Positions 11,529-24,539 of a stretch of 64,000 nt of DNA are shown in pieces. The notes under the pieces are model-generated. The model had not been told where the DNA came from. It made no database searches and saw only the letters and a list, made by a program, of their open reading frames with translations. The stretch is from Gnetum montanum. Its lineage: Eukaryota > Streptophyta > Gnetopsida > Gnetales > Gnetaceae. The position numbers and the translations under genes are program-made. The stretch covers positions 1-64,000 of the forward strand of contig MNCI01020208.1 of the NCBI GenBank assembly GCA_015680685.1, read 5' to 3'. Each line of letters starts with the position of its first letter. Within the stretch, counting starts at the first letter, position 1.

Positions 11529-12439
11529 TATCCTTTTCTAGTGTATAATCAGAGTGTAAGATATCTATGTCTAAATCATCTATTTGGTCCATTTTCTTAT
11601 TTCTAGAACTAATAAGAAAATTAAATAACTTAATTCATCTTTGAAATAATTTTATATTCTTATTTTCAAGACACTGGGTGTGTTTTGGTTTAGTGGCTAC
11701 TACATAGACTAGTTTTTTTTTACACACTTGTTTCTTAGCTTTGCTGTGGGTTGTGTTATTATTTTGAATTTCCCATCCACAATTGCACCCTTTACTATTA
11801 GTGATGTATGGATTTTTCTATGTCCCCAGAATGATAAGTTCATCATTTTGTCTTGTGTTGGAGTGGTAATGGTTGTTGGCGTTTTTGTATGATTAGGAGA
11901 CATTATTCTGGTAAGGAAGGTTGGTGCATCAGATTGACCTTGTGTTGGTTTTATTGAGTTAGTAGGTTCATGAGTGTTCTACTTATGCATGGGAATCATT
12001 CTAAAGAAAGGGTGTTTCTGAGATTGTGGTCAAGATCTATTGGCATTATCATTTTTGTGTATGTTTGTAGCACAAGTGGCATTCTTTCATTGATGTTGTG
12101 ATGTTGAATGTTCCTGTGTTGCTGGTTGTGACATGTGATGAAGGAGAGTATGAGAATATTAAGGATATGATGAAGGATAAGAGGTGTGAGGTGGTGTTCC
12201 TTTAGAGGATGTTGTGGGTCAATGATATTTGAGAGGGTGGTAGTAGTAATTTGAAGCAAAGGAAGTAGAATTAGTTAGGAAACTAAGTTGTTGAACATAA
12301 TTTTCATATGGGTCTGGCTGATAGTAAGGGTAGCACTTGGTTGATGATGGACTCCCCCATGATTATGGGTTTTTCCACTATGGTTAATAGTGGGTTTTAG
12401 GCTAATAAGAAGTCCCACTAGGATAGTATGATTGGTTGT
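11529..12439 (-). other. Element A segment after gag, unassigned
   Basis: Sense reading continues from the zinc knuckle into a His/Ile/Thr-rich stretch (12260-11996) that matches in character the Q/H-rich gag tail of C (25720-25460) and D (41570-41900). Beyond that, 11900-11529 plus 4282-4031 show no protease or RT motif. I take the pol deletion to lie within this interval. Confidence 0.45.
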
Positions 12440-14130
12440 AGGACTATCTATAATTACCTTGTGAGTAAGGTAATTTCCGAGGCATTTTCTTTCGTAGGAA
12501 ATTGGGGTTCAATGCAAAAGCCCAATACTCATGTAGATGTAACATGATTGGACAGTAGCCCTTTGGATGATCATATAGAAAGATGTCACATCCATCATTT
12601 TCTTCGATGGTTGAGTCTATATTCTCTTCTTCTATAGCCATTTTTACTATTTGCTAATCAATGTTCTTACCTATCTCTTGGTCCCTTTTCCTTCTTTTTT
12701 TTTATTCCTTTATTTGTTCTATGTTACTCTCTCCTATATGGTTTCTACGCAAGTTCTAAATTTCTTGTTTATCGATTCCAACATCTTATCTAGCCTTGCC
12801 TAAAGTTTAGTAATAGATTTTTGCATTAGCAAGGTTTGTTTTAAAATCACCTCATCAAGAGCTACTTCTTTTTCTTTATCAGAGATATGGATCCTCTTCT
12901 TTTGAAGAGTTGGGTCCCAATGATATTTCTCAACATTCTTTTGTTTACATAACTCTCTTTCTTCTTTTACTACACACTCAATTAGCCTTTGGATTTAATG
13001 GGTCTCAAGTTCATATAATTGACCTTGAGCATACATCCCAAGGATCTCTCTCATATGACTAGGAAGCCCATCTATGATGTGAAAAAGTTGCTCTTCTTAA
13101 GAGAAACCATGGCTTGGGCATCTATTTAGTAGAAAATACTATCTATTTAGGGCTATATATAAGGGTTTATGTTCTTGTTTCCATCCTTGGATTCATTTCC
13201 TTAGGTTGGACACCCTTGCATAGTTTGGTATTTCTTGTTGAAGAGTTTTAGCATTGTGGACCACCGATGGATTGAATTTGGTTTCAACGATCTATACCAT
13301 ACTTTGTCTTTGTCTATTAGTGTCCTATGAAAGAGCTTAAGATTTTTCCATCCACTTTGAATGTTTTGTAAGATGCAAGAATCATGGAAATCTTGCAAAT
13401 GATGTTGTGGATCAGAATCTTAGCCTCCCGCAAATTTAGGGATGTTATTCATATCAAGCCTTTTGATGCAACTTTCCTTGTGATCATTGTGGGGTATTTT
13501 AAATACCTGTATGATCTTTGTCATGCTCTTAGTGGCCAACAAGGGTTCACCATCATCAAACATTTCATGGTAAAAAATTTTATTTCCATTTGTATGACTA
13601 TAATGATTTTGTCTATGCTCATTTTGATGTCTTTGATTTTGTCCTTGGTTTTGATTTCTATTTTTATTACGAAGTGAAGCTCTATCTCTATTCCTATGTT
13701 CATCTTTGTTAGAACTATATGTTGAAGAGGAAGAGGAAGATGATGAACTAGGAGAGCCTTCATGACTTCTATAGTGTTCCCCATGGTCCCTTGATGTATC
13801 ATTTTTAGGTTTTGAGGAGGTCTTAGGCCTTGAGCCCTTCCCTGGTCTACGACATACTTCATCTCCTCTGGGATTATATACCTTAGGTAAATGTAGTCCT
13901 TAAGTGTAGTTAGGATGTTCATGAACATATGAAACCCCTGCATGAGGTTGGTCACTCTAATTTCCTTCAATATATATCTCATTATTTCTTCAATGAATGT
14001 TCTCTTCATATGATGCGTTATCACTTCCTTATGAAAGAGACATTTTTGTTAGTTAATGATGTGTGTGACTTAATATTTTTTGAAAGATAAATTGTTAACA
14101 TGTGTACAATGATTGTGTATGATATGACTA
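12440..14130 (-). pseudogene. gag remnant of element A
   Basis: Capsid/nucleocapsid gene of the retrotransposon, read right to left through several stops. It starts with a Ser/Asn/His-rich segment (about 13740-13620, SPSSSSSSSSSTYSS), then the core gag region LDMNNIPKFAGG, LQDFHDSCILQNIQS and VWYRSLKPNSIHRWS. The W-Y-x-L-x-P-x-S-I pattern is the signature of the plant retrotransposon gag domain. A basic, coiled-coil-like stretch follows, then a damaged zinc knuckle near 12590 (CDIFLYDHPKGYC; a second Cys is replaced). The same order is seen in D at 40350-41520. The open frame at 14024-13521 is a different frame of this Ser-rich stretch and not the gene. Confidence 0.75.
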
Positions 14131-14149
14131 ATCTAGATAACTAGTAGCA

Positions 14150-14168
14150 TCCTTGACAATGATGCCAA
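14150..14168 (-). other. Primer-binding site of element A
   Basis: Sense sequence TTGGCATCATTGTCAAGG directly abuts the 5' LTR. Element D has the same site with one difference (39608-39625). It equals the TGGCGCCGTTGCCGGGGA type, recalled from Athila/Calypso-like elements, after C-to-T and G-to-A changes. That comparison is from memory. Confidence 0.6.
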
Positions 14169-15127
14169 TGATGAGTGACAAGGTACCTCTTATGCCCAAC
14201 CATACGAATCACAAGTGTTCATGCACAATCTGATTGAATTCTATAGATGGGACTAGTTGTGAGAGCTAGATCGTTACCTTGATCATGGTTCACTATCTTC
14301 CCACTTCGACTAGTGGTAGCTTTGTCACATATGGTTTAGTCTAGAGTGAGGCATATGATTCTTGATGTTGTTTCAGCCTTATGCTGCTCCTAACAATAAT
14401 AAAGAAATCATTTGTTTAAACTAATTAACTATAGAAAGTAAAGTCCAAACTAGCCTATGGGATATAAGTGTCCATTCCCAGCTTGCTGTACACATCTTAA
14501 ACCCATGTATCCACTACTGGGATTACCCAGCACTATGCTATTGGACGAACCAAACAATAACACTCCTAGGATTACCAAGCAAATACATGTTTACACTCGA
14601 AACTAGTCATGCTCATTCTACCAATTCATTAACATGCATGGAAACATAAATATTAATTAAGTACATGGAATATAAATTTTATTAAAAGTAAATTTAATCT
14701 AAGTTAAAGTGCTATGATGAATAAGAATCAATCTCGATCTTATTGTGATTCATGAAATATGCCTAGGTACATTGCCACTCAAATAAGATATCATACAACT
14801 AACTCAAATCCACACTACGGGCACTTACTAACTATTCTTTAAGACTATGGAATAAAACTCCAAGAGTTTGGCTACTCTATTGATAAAATAATGCCAATAC
14901 ATGGCTAGAGCATGCATATTTATAGACAAAGATAAACACTATGTCAATGGGGCCTCGTCAATGCATCATTTATGTCGATAGGGTTGCATCCAAAGGGTCA
15001 CGTCAATGGGGCCTCATTGACATGGTTGCTTCAAAGTAGCTACATCAAAGTGGCTACGTCAAAGTACATACCTCAAAGCAACTACATTGAAGAGGTTGTG
15101 TCAATGCAAGCAACCAATGCTTCATCA
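14169..15127 (-). repeat. 5' LTR of element A
   Basis: Sense-strand start TGATGAAG at 15127 and end CACTCATCA at 14169. A TATA box (tataaata, rc of about 14918-14925) lies downstream of GAGGCC-type repeats (14940-15030). It is immediately followed, in sense, by the primer site TTGGCATCATTGTCAAGG. Confidence 0.85.
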
Positions 15128-15545
15128 ATAGCTGAGCTATAGGATTGTTAGTTTTATTAATAGTATCACTTGTATTATAAGGCCATTTCAATAGCTTAAG
15201 TTTATTCATCTTTAGATATTTCTCAATTATTATACAACTATGTGGTTAACTATTATTAATTATATATTTATTCTTAAGTTAGTTGTTGTCTCCTTAATTA
15301 AAACATAAAGGTGCTTGAAGTGCGATTCATATTAGCAACCTCTTTCTTGTGTAATACTTGTTAAAATGTTAGATTGCCAATTTAGCCAACTTTCAAAATA
15401 AAGATTTAAACTCCTCAAATCATGTACTCTTTGAAATTAAACTTTTCATTTACATCCCACAACCTACATACTATAGTGAATTTAGTAAGTTTTGAATAAA
15501 AAAATAACACTTATTTAGTTGAAAGTATTCTATTTGTAATAATGT
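15128..15545. other. Host sequence between elements A and C
   Basis: AT-rich sequence without recognisable genes or repeats. It begins with the right target duplication of A (ATAGC, 15128-15132), so it is the continuation of the DNA ending at 969. Confidence 0.55.
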
Positions 15546-16398
15546 TGATGAGTGGTGAGGTACCCCTATGCCCAACCATATAAACCACTAAGGCATCCAT
15601 GCATGATCTGGTCAAATTTTGTGTACCTAAAATTCTCTAGGAAGTAGACAGGGCATTGAGAATGTTCATTGTCTTCCCAACTACACTTGTGAAGCTCAAG
15701 GATATGGTTTAAGTATAATTGAGGTTCATGATTTTTATCATTTAATATTTTATGATTTTGGTGCTTGAAATAAACAAGGTAGAGAATAAAGTAATTTAAT
15801 GTCTACTTTAATCTAATTGGCTAACTATCATTCAACTAGTCCTAATATAAGTATCTAGTCCCACTTACTGTACACATCCTGAACACATATAACGTTGCTA
15901 GGTTACTAAGCATTAAGCACTATTGGGATTACCAAACATCATACACATGCTTGAAACAATTGTACTTATGTGTTTACTTAATTGCTATTTAGCTTATCTC
16001 ACCTAATTATTTAATTATCTTAATTACTAAAGAACATTGAATAAATAATTAAAATCATTGAATGAAAGAATAAAACATTTAAGCTATCCAAAATGTTGCA
16101 AGTTTTATCAAGAAGCTCATGTTTATTACCATACACATTACCATGCTCAAGTACAATAGTGCTTGAATAAACATTTGTACATTGAATAACTCCTGTTATG
16201 AGCAGTTAGAAAAATATTATAACTCTTGAATGTAAATACTGTAAGAGCTTCGCTACAACTATGACAAGATCTCCCTAAACATAGCAGGTTGGCACATATT
16301 TATAGGCAACAATAGGCCCTACGTTGATGAGGCCATGCCAACACATTAAATGATGTTTCAATGGGATCTAGTTGATGCGGCTAATTTGTGACTCATCA
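15546..16398 (-). repeat. 3' LTR of element C
   Basis: Sense start TGATGAGTC at 16398 after the purine-rich ATGTGGTTA, end CACTCATCA at 15546. TATA box (tataaata, rc of about 16296-16303). Related to the LTRs of A, D and I, with fewer GAGGCC units (16319-16380). Confidence 0.85.
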
Positions 16399-16599
16399 TA
16401 ACCACATGATTGAATGAAAACTCATCCTTTAGTTCTTTAGAAAATTAGGAAGGTATGGGATTATTGATTAGCATGACACAACAAAACTAATATGACAAAA
16501 TCAAGTGCCTAAGTGTATAGATCAAAAAAATTATAAATTTGTTTTGTTCATGACACAAAATTGAACACTAAACAAAAACTTGAACAACACATCCTTTGA

Positions 16600-19456
16600 T
16601 GGCATAAAGACAAGTGAAAAGATGACATGGTCCTAGGTGGTGAAGGATCATAAGGCTTTGTTGGACCTTCTCTAGCTTCAAGCACATGCAATAGTTAAGG
16701 CTATTGTGGCTATCCTATTACAACTACAACTTTTGGTGGAAGATGTAAAGCATCCAAAAATGCTTTCATCTTCTCCTTGTTACTCCTAGGTTCATGCATG
16801 GTCCACATAGCTTCACCAATGTGGGTTGGAATGGATACATCCCAAGGATAGGGTATCGTTGGGAATAGCTCCTTAGCATTGATGAACTAGGTAGCAAATA
16901 TTTTACACTTGACATTGAACATCCTAATTACATTTTTAATCTCTTGGTAATCATTCATTCTCCTAGCTAGGTTCTTGATAGTTGATCATTGATTGATGAA
17001 TCTTGCCTTGAGAACTTTAAGTTCAACATTTTCCATTGTAAGTTTTTGCTTGGTGTCCTTATGGTACTTGAACTTGGCCTTATACAATAAGTACAAGTTT
17101 TCCCCTTAATTTTCAAGTTCTCATCAATACTATTCGGTAGTCAGCATTATTAGATTTGCATATTGTAGATCAGCCAGTTCCATATATTTTATCATCTCTT
17201 TGATTTACAACCCCTTCATGTAGATCTTTTCTTTGTTGTAGGAATCTATCCCATCAATGATAGGTTGTCACACCTCTCTTCCTTGTTAGATTTTTTGGAG
17301 GACTTCATTTAGTTTTTCCTTTTTCACTTGGATATGTTTATCATTTACTTCATTTTTCAAGCCAAATTGGTCTCTGTAGTGATTCTTGACTCTCTTAAAT
17401 TTGAGAGCCTCATTTTTCCAAGAGGAAATTTCAATGGTAGATTAATAGAATAAGGCATAAACTTCCTCCATAGAGATATTGTAATTCTCTACTACTAATC
17501 TCCTCAATTCTATGTTTTCTCTAGCTAGCTACTCCTATTTTTGATGGATAAATTCTTGCATCTGTTGTTTTTGTACATCAACATTTCATAGGAAATGATT
17601 TTCTATGGTTAATGTTTCATTTTTTTGGTGCATTTGAACCAAGTTCTTTTGAACTAAATAGGTTTTTGCTTTAGCTATGGACTAGTTAAATATGTCCATC
17701 ACCATTCCCTTCTCAAATTGTTTTAATTACTCCTAAAGATACTAAAAAGCTTCATTTCTTGTTATTGCATGATTGAGGAGTGTAGGATCAGCAACATGGG
17801 CACGCAATTTAGCAAGCTTCATGGCCAATTGTTGGTTTTGTGCTTGAGCTATTTCAAGTTTCCCTTCCAACATGATCTATTTTCCCTTTTCTTTATGCAG
17901 ATTTAACTAGGTTGGAGTCATGTTATTTGGAAAATCAAAGATGTTTGGAATTGCTTTCCTGGTCCTCATGAGTTGGTCCAACAACTCCTTAGGTTGGGCT
18001 ACACTCAATTTTCTATTGAAAGTTCTCACATACATTTGCACATCTCTAAGTGTAGAAATGTCTAGTATAGATGTCATAAGTGCATTTAATGCCTTAACAA
18101 TTCTATCAACAATCACTTCTGTAGCTGTCTCTTGCCCCTGGTGCTACATCACTAGTACAGTTGGCCCCTTGCCCTTTCTCCAAGTGCACAAAAAAGGAAG
18201 TAGCATTCCTAGAGATTTCTAGAAATAAATTGTGTTGAGAAAGATACACCATCACCTCTCAGGCACTAGGATTTAACCTAACAAGCAACTAGATTTTTTG
18301 GGCTAAAAATATTCGTCCACCTCCCTCCATTTAACTAATTATTCAAGCCACTTCATTGAGGTGACTCATCGCACATTAGTACATAGATGGATCCCCATCA
18401 TTCATTCTCATTCACTACTCATGCTATTACAAGAGCTACTCTCAGATTTTATGTAGGCATTGAATGATAGCATGGGTTTCTCGCATTATTTCCTAAGTAG
18501 GTGGTGGAGGTGGCGGTTGCTTCTTCCTTTCTTTGGACATGGAAAACATCTTATCCTTCATCATTTTGAACGAAGAGGCAATGGGAGTATGCTTGATTGT
18601 GTTTTTTTTTGTAGTGGACTATCTCTACCCTTTTGCAAAAATTTTTGACAAGGCATGGAAACAGTAAGGTTTTCCTTCAATGTTCATTCTCTTTAAAACA
18701 CTCTTCTATCTCTACATAGATTAATTGTGGAAGGTTTACTAGAAATTTCTTGCTTAGAGTGGCACATGTCCAAGTAGAGAAGGCAATCACCTTACTGGGC
18801 CTCATGGTTAGATTGAGGTGACAGGCCGCTATCTTAAAGTATATGTGCTCCATCAGTGTGAGCATGTGAAAATCCTTATGGTCAACCCCGTAGATCATCT
18901 TGCATTGAAAGCTCTACTAGTTGCATTTCAAAATTAGGCAACCCAAGATCCTACGCGATGGCTTAGCTAAGTAGGACACTTGAATGTCCTTAATCTTCAT
19001 AACGGAACCTACATTTTTTCTATTCTATAAGAGGTATGTCTCTCCCATGTACCACTCTCTGTTGGAAGTGATGATTAGCCACATGTTAGAGGTTTGTAAC
19101 TACGTCTTTACCTCTGCTAGAGCATTCTCTAAGAATGACCCAAAGTTTAGTTCTTGTAGAACTAAGCATCAGACATCACGGAGCCTAATTGTGTCAAGAA
19201 AATATTATGTTAGTGTGACCTCAAGTCTTTGTAGGGGCCATGGCACCTCTCCTAACTATGATTGCTCTATTGCAACCTCTTCCTTAGGAATCTATTGAAC
19301 AGATTCCGCTTTGGGCTTCTCTTGAAGAGGTTCCATTGCATTGGTTTCTTCTTCCTATTCTTAGGCTTATTTCTTCTAGTCACTTCCAACTTTGGGTTGT
19401 TTATCCCTTTGTTATGATGATCTTTCTTCCCATAGTTGTTTCAGTCTTGGTGTGAT
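16600..19456 (-). pseudogene. ORF3 of element C, homologous to D ORF3
   Basis: A long degraded frame downstream of integrase, alignable with D ORF3. Visible parts in sense order: RPSKVIAFSTWTCATLSKKF and LPQLIYVEIEECFKE (about 18820-18680); ILDISTLRDVQMYVRTFNRK with DQLMRTRKAIPNIFDFP (18060-17920); coiled-coil-like Gln/Lys-rich sequence (17900-16950); and a conserved end with THIGEAMWTMHEPRSNKEKM (about 16830-16765). The first part resembles the 'putative plant transposon protein' domain annotated in Athila-like elements, from memory. In D the start codon ATG follows the intron at once; here that triplet reads ATC, so the start is lost. The function of ORF3 proteins of this class is not established. 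Confidence 0.65.
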
Positions 19457-19756
19457 CTGTAATCACAATATGATCATGGGTTAGCAATTATTGTGTAATG
19501 TGAACAAATTGGAAAAGTTACACTTGGCTAAGTTGTGATTAGAGCTAATTTGATCAATTTTAATCATTGGTTTATTTGTATTTTGATGTTAATAAGTGAT
19601 TGTAGTCAAATTGAAGGGTGTTGAAAGGGTTAAATAATGAAAAATTGATGCTTTAATATCATGGTATTTAATAACCCTTTGAGGGAGTCAAAAAAATTTC
19701 AAAAAACATTTTGTTAGAAACCTTAAGGTTTGCAGCACCCATGACTAAGAGCTCAC
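19457..19756 (-). other. Candidate intron before ORF3 in element C
   Basis: Sense donor GGTG|GTGAGC at 19756 and acceptor TTGTGATTACAG| at 19457, length 300 bp. D has donor AGAG|GTAAGA and acceptor TTGTGATTATAG at the aligned places (308 bp). Conservation of both sites in two old copies supports splicing of an ORF3 leader. Confidence 0.5.
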
Positions 19757-19990
19757 CACCGATAGCTACAAGATCAAAGAATGGAGTGATTTGGATAAAT
19801 AATCAAAAAGTTGTGGGCTCTGGAAGGTGTTCGACTCTGAAAATGCTGAAAACTTCCATCTAGTTGTGAAGAAAATCATAAAAAATCTGAAGTGTGTGGC
19901 AGTATTTATAGATTTTTTACATTGCATCAAGGGGGCCTAGTTGATGAGGCCCCATCAACATGGTCAATTATGTTGACTAGGCCTAGTCAA
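19757..19990 (-). promoter_or_regulatory. Candidate internal promoter for ORF3 in element C
   Basis: Upstream of the ORF3 intron lie a perfect 18-bp palindrome TTGACTAGGCCTAGTCAA (19973-19990), a second, TTGATGAGGCCCCATCAA (19941-19958, one mismatch), and then, in sense, a TATA box tctataaatact (19901-19912). The same order (GAGGCCTC palindromes, then CTATAAATA) builds the U3 of the family's LTRs, and it recurs at the same place in D (47415-47460). Confidence 0.5.
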
Positions 19991-21859
19991 TGCAATTGTT
20001 AATCATTGTTGACTTTGGGAAAATGTGGAAAATACAAGGAGTTTTTGAGTGAAATTACGCTCAACTAGAAGTCCAAAAAGCCACAAACATGATGATAATA
20101 GTAGAAGAGGATGTTGAAGTTCAAAAAATGCAAAAATTTGGGAAAATGGTTGGAGAATGAAATTTTATGAAATTTTAAGGAGCACAGAGTTGGATGCATA
20201 ATGGGGCACACTAAAGCTATGATTGTAGCAATGTTGAAGGTAAATAACTTAACTATCGAAACTAATAGATATGTAAGTGGGTCCTCCCCATAGCAGGCAC
20301 ATGTCATTTTTTCCCTTGCATAACCTCAACTAAGAAGTTTGTGGGCCCCATAGTTGATTAATGATTATGAAAAGTTAAGGGCCAACCTGGAAAAATATAT
20401 CCAAGAATTCCAACATGTCAAACTAAGACATCAAACATAACATGTTAACTGGTAGTGAGGTGAGTGGTGGACAACATAAGTGGATGATTGAGAGGATGGA
20501 ATGAAGTCCAAAATCATGGTCACATGAAGCCCTTTGTGGAAATTATGTTTAAATGACTTGATAAAATCCAACTTTAGTCCAAAACAAAACCAACCACTTT
20601 CAGTGGCTTTGCATTGCCACTCTCAGACTAGTCCACCCCTTGAAACACAAGCATGCATTATAGATTAAACACCATTCCTTATTTATGGAATGTATAAAGT
20701 GAAAAAGGGCCTTAGTTAGAGGGGACCTTCAAGCATGGGTAACATGTCTTTCTAGACCCATAACCAGTGCTTGTAGCCCATTATTCTATCTAAGGGATGT
20801 GCTTTGAATTTCCATCCCATTTTTTTATGAAAACCACACCATGTGAAGACTTATGTTAACTTCTTGTCTTTGAACGATGTGGAATGTTAAGAAATCTATG
20901 AAAAGATACAAGCACACAAGCAAGTAAAAAAGAATAAAGAGTATTGAATCCCCTAGAAGTCACACCCTTTGCAAACACTTGAATCCTTTCCAAGTTTAGA
21001 GACTACCAAGGTCACAAATTTATTTAGACTTTTATTAATGAAAAGGGTCCACATATTCCCGAAACCAGGAAAATCATAGAGTTTGTGGATGAGTGGATGA
21101 CATGGACTCACTATATATTCCATGAAAAATAAACCATGTCTTAGTCATCAAACATCAAAATTTAAAAATAGAAACTATACATTAGTAATCAAAACATTAA
21201 GCACAAACCAACATTAGTAAACAACAAAATTGGCACTATGTCCTATAGTAATAAGCACTTTTATTAGCAAAAATAAGCAAAAATCACACCAAAATAAAGT
21301 AAAATATATAAGAAAGTATAAAATATTCAAGAAATATAAAACATACTAATGATGTTGTAAAACAAAAAATCAAGAAAATGAATAGCGTGAAAACCCAAAA
21401 AGGGGTAAAAATCAACAAGATGTAAAACAAAAATGTGTAAAAAAAGAAGTAAAAATCTTAGGAGCCATGTGCATGGTTAGCATGGATGGCCATCTTCCCC
21501 ATGAAAAAGTTGAAAGGAGGATATGCAAAATATAGACTGTGGTTGTCCATCCAATGAGGTATTAGTCATACTTGCTAGCTTTAGCTCAAGGAAAAGTTTC
21601 ACTTGCTAGATATTGGACAATTACTTTTTGGTTGGGCTCTCAGGTTTATAGATTAACATGACCCCAAAATAAAATGTTTTTTCAATTATATAAGGTTCCT
21701 CAAACAATGTTTGGGACCTTTTTTTTGAGGTACATATGTGGGATTCTAATAGAGAACCTTATCTCCAAGTTTAAATTTTACTTTTCATGTTCTAAGCTCA
21801 TGATGCTTTTTATTTTATCTCCTCTCCACTTCATTCAAATATAGGACCACTAATCAATT
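19991..21859 (-). other. Spacer between integrase and ORF3 in element C
   Basis: No gene seen. Blocks shared with A and D at 20690-21000. A purine-rich stretch (sense CATGGGGAAGATGG, rc of 21489-21502) follows the integrase, matching the GGGGGAGATGG of D at 45823-45833. The stretch 21240-21450 is A-rich and simple. Confidence 0.5.
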
Positions 21860-24280
21860 TTCATCTAGCACATTTAGGTTGATTAATATTTCTCTTTGCG
21901 CTAGCTTCAGGTTAAGGTCCAAATCATAGGCTATTGAAAGTGTATGGAGCTTAGATTGGATTGGAGTCTTGGAAGTGTTCTATACACCAACTCATAGGGA
22001 GAGTAGCCTATAGGGAGTTTTAATGTTAAGCTATAGTTCTAGAAGGAATTATTGAGTTTTGTGCTCTATTCTCTCCTATATTTTCTTATAGTCCTTGTTA
22101 GGATCTTTGTGATCTCCTGATTGGTAACTTCTACTTGACCATTAGCTTAGGGATAATAGGGTGTTATTAATTTATGTTCAACCCCAAGCATTGCATCAAA
22201 TTTTAAAAGGTGCCACCTATAAAATTGGTTCCATTATCAAAAATCAGTGTACATGGCATACCAAACCTATTTACAATGTGTTTCTATAAAAATCAAGTAG
22301 CAGTGGATGATGTATAGTCAATGACAGTTGCTGCTTCTACCCATTTGGTGTAGTAGCTGACTACCATGATGATGTATGCCTTTCCATTGGACATGGGTAT
22401 GATGGAACCCATGAAGTCTATGTCCCATATGTCAAAGGGCTTCTATGGTTGAATCCACTATTGAGGACCTTCCATTTGAGTAGTCATCCAACCATCTCAT
22501 TAATAGCATTCATAGGATCAAATAAACTGGTGGGCATCCCTAAAGATTGTAGGCCAATAGTATCCTACCATCAATATTTTTATGGCCATGCACATCCCTA
22601 CATAGTGGCCTTCACAAGGGCCTTCGTGAGCATCCTTGAGAACACACAATTGGTCTACATGAAGGGCACACTAATTAACCAAGCCATCAATGTAAACCTT
22701 GTAAAGGTGTCCCTTGATTTTGATGAAGTACTTAGCCCAATGAACAAACTATTATTTCTTCCTAAAGTACAAATCTTGTGGCATTTCTTAAGTGAGAAGT
22801 TAAGTGAGGATTCCATCATACCATTCTAATTCGATTGGCACATGGTCATTTATTACTCTTGTAAAGAGAAGTTCATTGGAAAATTGATTAGAGAGCAAAC
22901 TCTCCTTCCCTTTGTTATCCCATCTTAACCAAGAGAGATGGTTAGTGACCACATTCTTAGTCTCTTTTCGATCTACCATCATGAAATTGAATTCCTACAA
23001 GATCACAAGCTATTGTATGATATGGGGGCTCACTATTCGCTTATTCATTGGGAAGTGGATGGCATTATGATTAGTGTGTACAAACACTTTATATCCAAGC
23101 ACATAGTGCTTGAAATTTTCTAAGGCATACATCACTGCCATTAGTTCTTTTTCTATGGTGGTGTAATATAGTTATGCACCACAATGCTTCAACTTGTGTA
23201 GGGGATAGAATATGGATGTTTCTTATTATCCAACTAAATAAGCACAACTCCCAAGGTGTAATTATATGCATCTATCATTAGATAAAATGGTCTAGACTAG
23301 TCTGGTGCTCGTAGAATTGGAGTTTCTATGAGTTTTTCTTTTAACTATGGGAACGCATGTCCACACTCCTTGATCTAGATAAATGAAGCATCTTTCTTTA
23401 TAAGCTCAACCAATGGCTTTTTGATCTTACAGAAATTCTCTATAAACCATAGGTAGTAGCCCGTATGTCCATGGAATGATCAGATGTCTTAGACTATCTC
23501 TGGTTGGCATGTGATTCTTTGGATGACCTTTATGTTTTTAAGGTCTACCTCAATCCCTACTTTAGTAATTTTGTGTTCCAATACTATGCCCTCCTAGACC
23601 ATTAAATGGCTTTTCTACCAATTTAGCCTAAATTTTTTTTCAACACATATTTTTAATGCTTGATCAAGGTGATCCTAGGCTTGCTCAAATGTAGCCCCAT
23701 AAGTAGAGAAGTCATCCATAAAGACTTCTACCCCACTACCAATCTATTATTTAAAAATACTACCGACCAGGTGTTCAAATATTATAGGGGTAGTACATAG
23801 ACCAAACGACATCTTACAGTATGGAAAAGTTCCCTGGGGGCTTATGAATGTTGTTTTGGCCTGATCTTCTAGTGCAATCTAGATTTGGTTATAGCCACTA
23901 TAACCATCCAAGAAACTATAATAGCAATGTGCAGATATGGTATCCAACACTTGGTCCACAAATGGCAATGAAAAATGATCTTTAAATGTTACCATATTCA
24001 ACAACTTAAAGTTGATGCAGATCCACCACTTTCCATCCTTCTTTAGCACAATTATGAGTGGGCTAACCCACTTACTATCCAGGATGGGATAGATGAACCC
24101 CACATTGAGAAGTTGTTCTATTTCCTATTTGATGATCTACTTCAACTTGGGGTTCAACCACCTCTACAACTACCTTCTTAGCTTCATGGTTGGGTTGGTG
24201 TAGATGTGATGCTAGCATATCCTTGGATCAATTCTAGTTAGTTTAGAATATGACCAAGCAAAGACTGTCAGCCATTTGTT
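21860..24280 (-). pseudogene. pol of element C: RT, RNase H, integrase
   Basis: Degraded polymerase region. RT motifs: WVSPLIIVLKKDGKWWICIN, SFLDGYSGYNQI (24103-23879) and the catalytic FMDD box in VEVFMDDFSTYGATF (about 23740). RNase H: PFYLMIDAYNYTLGVVL (about 23260). Integrase: zinc-binding and catalytic core remnants from 22960 leftward, including a clear IFDNGT near 22240, the second catalytic Asp context. Many in-frame stops and at least two frameshifts are present. It aligns throughout with D 43130-45620. The FMDD form of the RT box and the presence of ORF3 downstream favour an Athila-type lineage. Confidence 0.75.
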
Positions 24281-24539
24281 GACCACCTTCAACAACTTAT
24301 CTTTTTATTCAAGAGAAAGATTTTCATTGATTATAACCAGCTTGACACTTTTTAAAAATGCAAACTCCATGGTGGCTAGTAGAGTTTTTAACTCTAGGGG
24401 CTCCTGCTTGAAATTATCAAGGATTGCCAACTCTCCCCAACAAGTATCATCAACTTCAACATTAGAGAGTTGGTGATAAACTTGCTCAAGTTCATCCATA
24501 ACCTCAACATAATCACATGTTAGGCTCTCAGTAGGTTTC

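Larger units (their letters stand above)
970..15127 (-). mobile_element. LTR retrotransposon A, pol-less relative of element D, containing element B
   Basis: Ty3/gypsy-type element read on the minus strand. Both LTRs are present (970-2008 and 14169-15127). The flanks GTAGC (965-969) and ATAGC (15128-15132) are a 5-bp target duplication with one change. Next to the 5' LTR is a primer site of the same type as in element D. A recognisable but broken gag follows (about 14130-12440). After that the order seen in D and C fails: no protease, RT, RNase H, integrase or ORF3 could be read, and the 3' part (2009-4030) resembles only the non-coding spacer that follows integrase in C and D. A is therefore a deletion derivative of the C/D family. 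It was later split by element B; joining 4282 to 11529 restores its continuity. Confidence 0.85.

Noticed and set aside
13521-14024. 167-codon open frame on the minus strand
   Set aside because: It is out of frame with the recognisable gag of A; the Ser-rich gag segment (SSSSSSSSTYSS) and VWYRSLKPNSIHRW lie in another frame.
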